Shown here: positions 62,922 through 64,000 of the stretch, piece after piece
How positions within the stretch are numbered: position 1 is the first letter of the stretch
How the letters are laid out: each line of letters begins with the position of its first letter
From: Oceanobacillus jeddahensis
Lineage (GTDB): Bacteria > Bacillota > Bacilli > Bacillales > Amphibacillaceae
Direction: 5' to 3'
NCBI RefSeq assembly: GCF_000750635.1
Contig: NZ_CCDM010000005.1
Span: 124,001-188,000 of the forward strand
Length of the DNA: 64,000 nucleotides
The notes under the pieces: generated by a model
The model's database searches: none
The model's input: only the letters and a program-made list of their open reading frames with translations
Told to the model about the DNA's origin: nothing
Made by a program: the position numbers and the translations under genes

Positions 62922-63794
62922 ATGGAAAATAAATTTTTTGAAAATCCGACAATCCATGTAGCAGATATAACGGTTCAAGTAGCTGATTTACAGCGTTCAG
63001 TAGCATTTTATCAAGATTTTTTAGGTTTTCAGGTGATAGAAAAGACAACACATAAGGTAATGCTTTCCGCGGATGGTGAAAAGGTTTTAATCACTCTGGA
63101 GCAACGAGAAGAGGTGATAGCAAAACAAAGAAGAACGACAGGGCTCTATCATGTTGCTATCCTTCTGCCAACAAGAAAAGATTTGGCACTATTTTTAAAG
63201 CATCTTCTACAGGCAGGAAGAGCGTACAAACTTCAGTTAGGAGCTGCTGATCATCTAGTTAGTGAATCTCTCTATTTCTCTGATCCCGATGGAAATGGAA
63301 TCGAAGTTGCGGCAGATCGATTATCCAGAAAATGGAATTGGTCGGGGGAATCTGTACAGATGAGCACAGACCCGCTTGATGCAGATGGACTTCTTGAATC
63401 TGCAACAGCAGAATGGACAGGAATGCCTGAGAAAACACTTATTGGACATATTCATTTATATGTCAATGATTTGACAAAAGCAAGGGAATTTTATATAGAA
63501 GGATTAGGCTTTCAAGAGGTGACAGCTTTCCATGGAGCTTCATTTCTCTCTGATAATGGATATCACCACCATATTGCAATCAATACATGGAATGGAGAAG
63601 GAGCGCCAATTCCAGATTCCAATGAAATTGGGTTGAAGTTTTTTACAATAGTATATCCTGTTAAGGAAACGCTGGACAAAGCTAAGCACAGATTGGAAGC
63701 TTTAGGTTATTTGGTTGATGAAGGGATGGTAAAGGATCCCGCAGGAAATCAAATCTTTCTAACAGATTCAGTAAAGGAAGAAATGTTTACTTGA
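62922..63794 (+). CDS. VOC-family extradiol dioxygenase, CatE-like
   Basis: 290 residues with two VOC modules: module 1 VADITVQVADLQRSVAFYQDFLGF with GLYHVAILLP, and module 2 IGHIHLYVNDLTKAREFYIEGLGF with HHHIAINTW. Metal ligands are expected at the module histidines (HIHLY, HHHIA) and a downstream glutamate. Length and layout fit catechol-2,3-dioxygenase CatE of Bacillus, which detoxifies catechols. The RBS AGGAAGGTG lies about 13 bases before the ATG. An MFS gene or regulator pair like those in other Bacillus is not adjacent. Confidence 0.8.
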   Translation: MENKFFENPTIHVADITVQVADLQRSVAFYQDFLGFQVIEKTTHKVMLSADGEKVLITLEQREEVIAKQRRTTGLYHVAILLPTRKDLALFLKHLLQAGRAYKLQLGAADHLVSESLYFSDPDGNGIEVAADRLSRKWNWSGESVQMSTDPLDADGLLESATAEWTGMPEKTLIGHIHLYVNDLTKAREFYIEGLGFQEVTAFHGASFLSDNGYHHHIAINTWNGEGAPIPDSNEIGLKFFTIVYPVKETLDKAKHRLEALGYLVDEGMVKDPAGNQIFLTDSVKEEMFT

Positions 63795-63867
63795 AAATAG
63801 TGGATAGACAAATACAATTGCGGTAGAATAAAAACACAATATGCAGTGAGAGATGAGGAAGACATTC

Positions 63868-64000
63868 ATGGAATATATCTTATTAATTATTGGGTTTGGA
63901 TTATTAGTAAAAGGAGCGGACTGGTTTGTGGATGGTTCCTCCAATATTGCCCAGCTGTTGCGTGTCCCGCCGATTTTAATTGGTTTAACAATTGTTGCTT
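63868..64000 (+). CDS. Na+/Ca2+ exchanger family protein (start only)
   Basis: ATG 63868 (RBS GATGAGGAAG) opens MEYILLIIGFGLLVKGADWFVDGSSNIAQLL, then VPPILIGLTIVA at the window edge. G-x-D-W-F-V-D-G-S and P-x-x-I-G-L-T-I-V-A are the alpha-1 repeat of the CaCA exchangers. The rest lies outside the window. Confidence 0.8.
   Translation, partial: MEYILLIIGFGLLVKGADWFVDGSSNIAQLLRVPPILIGLTIVA

Overview
The window looks like chromosomal DNA of a low-GC, Gram-positive, spore-forming-type bacterium of the family Bacillaceae, most like Oceanobacillus or a close relative. The evidence is AT-rich intergenic DNA, strong AGGAGG-type ribosome binding sites with some TTG/GTG starts, a glpFK operon behind a leader terminator, a methionine T-box, SAM-I and preQ1-I riboswitches, a CitS/CitT-type system next to a CitM-type transporter with a cre-like site, and close matches to the Bacillus proteins MtnE, MetN, BrnQ, IlvD, MetA and QueT. 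The genus is inference. No rRNA, tRNA, prophage or CRISPR array was found.

Layout. 0-3.3 kb: end of an unknown gene, then glpF-glpK. 3.4-6.5 kb: an apparently intact methionine T-box in front of a dead metS, which carries a 7-bp tandem duplication, a stand-alone TnpB element and a missing middle section. 6.5-14.2 kb: an island of three ABC ATPases, four ABC-2 permeases, one YtrA-type GntR regulator and four paralogous small two-helix membrane proteins, with a similar AT-rich palindrome in front of each transcription unit. 14.3-26.2 kb: mixed genes (truncated GPP34 protein, PepSY lipoprotein, PadR/HAAS pair, AbrB-family transporter, DUF72, XRE/DUF3169 pair, serine hydrolase, DUF1992, YugN-like, broken Rpn nuclease, DUF6320/acyltransferase pair). 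26.2-33.5 kb: a hydratase, an alpha-hydroxy-acid oxidase, metN-metP without metQ behind a displaced SAM riboswitch, mtnE and brnQ. 33.5-36.7 kb: TetR plus ABC exporter. 37-41 kb: citrate-type two-component system and transporter. 41.6-45.8 kb: ilvD, two small unknown genes and a UbiA-family prenyltransferase. 45.9-54.4 kb: three more regulator-plus-exporter modules (XRE/AbrB, MerR, GntR). 54.8-64 kb: MFS transporter, aroD, SRPBCC protein, catalase, metA, DUF3891, queT, a CatE-like dioxygenase and the start of a Na+/Ca2+ exchanger.

Two themes stand out. First, many modules join a one-component regulator (GntR twice, PadR, TetR, XRE/AbrB, MerR) to an ABC exporter or membrane protein, often with an operator readable in the promoter. 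This suggests a block devoted to sensing and exporting membrane-active or antimicrobial compounds. Second, the region has been remodelled by small elements: a 54 to 435 bp dispersed repeat family, a second repeat that interrupts the Rpn nuclease, a 145-bp MITE-like inverted repeat and a TnpB element.

The most unusual unit is the 6.5-14.2 kb island with its repeated small two-helix proteins. They share a D-x-x-G-W-x-x-N-x-R motif and a later F-N-[FV] motif and match no family I can name. All calls come from reading the sequence; no database search was run.
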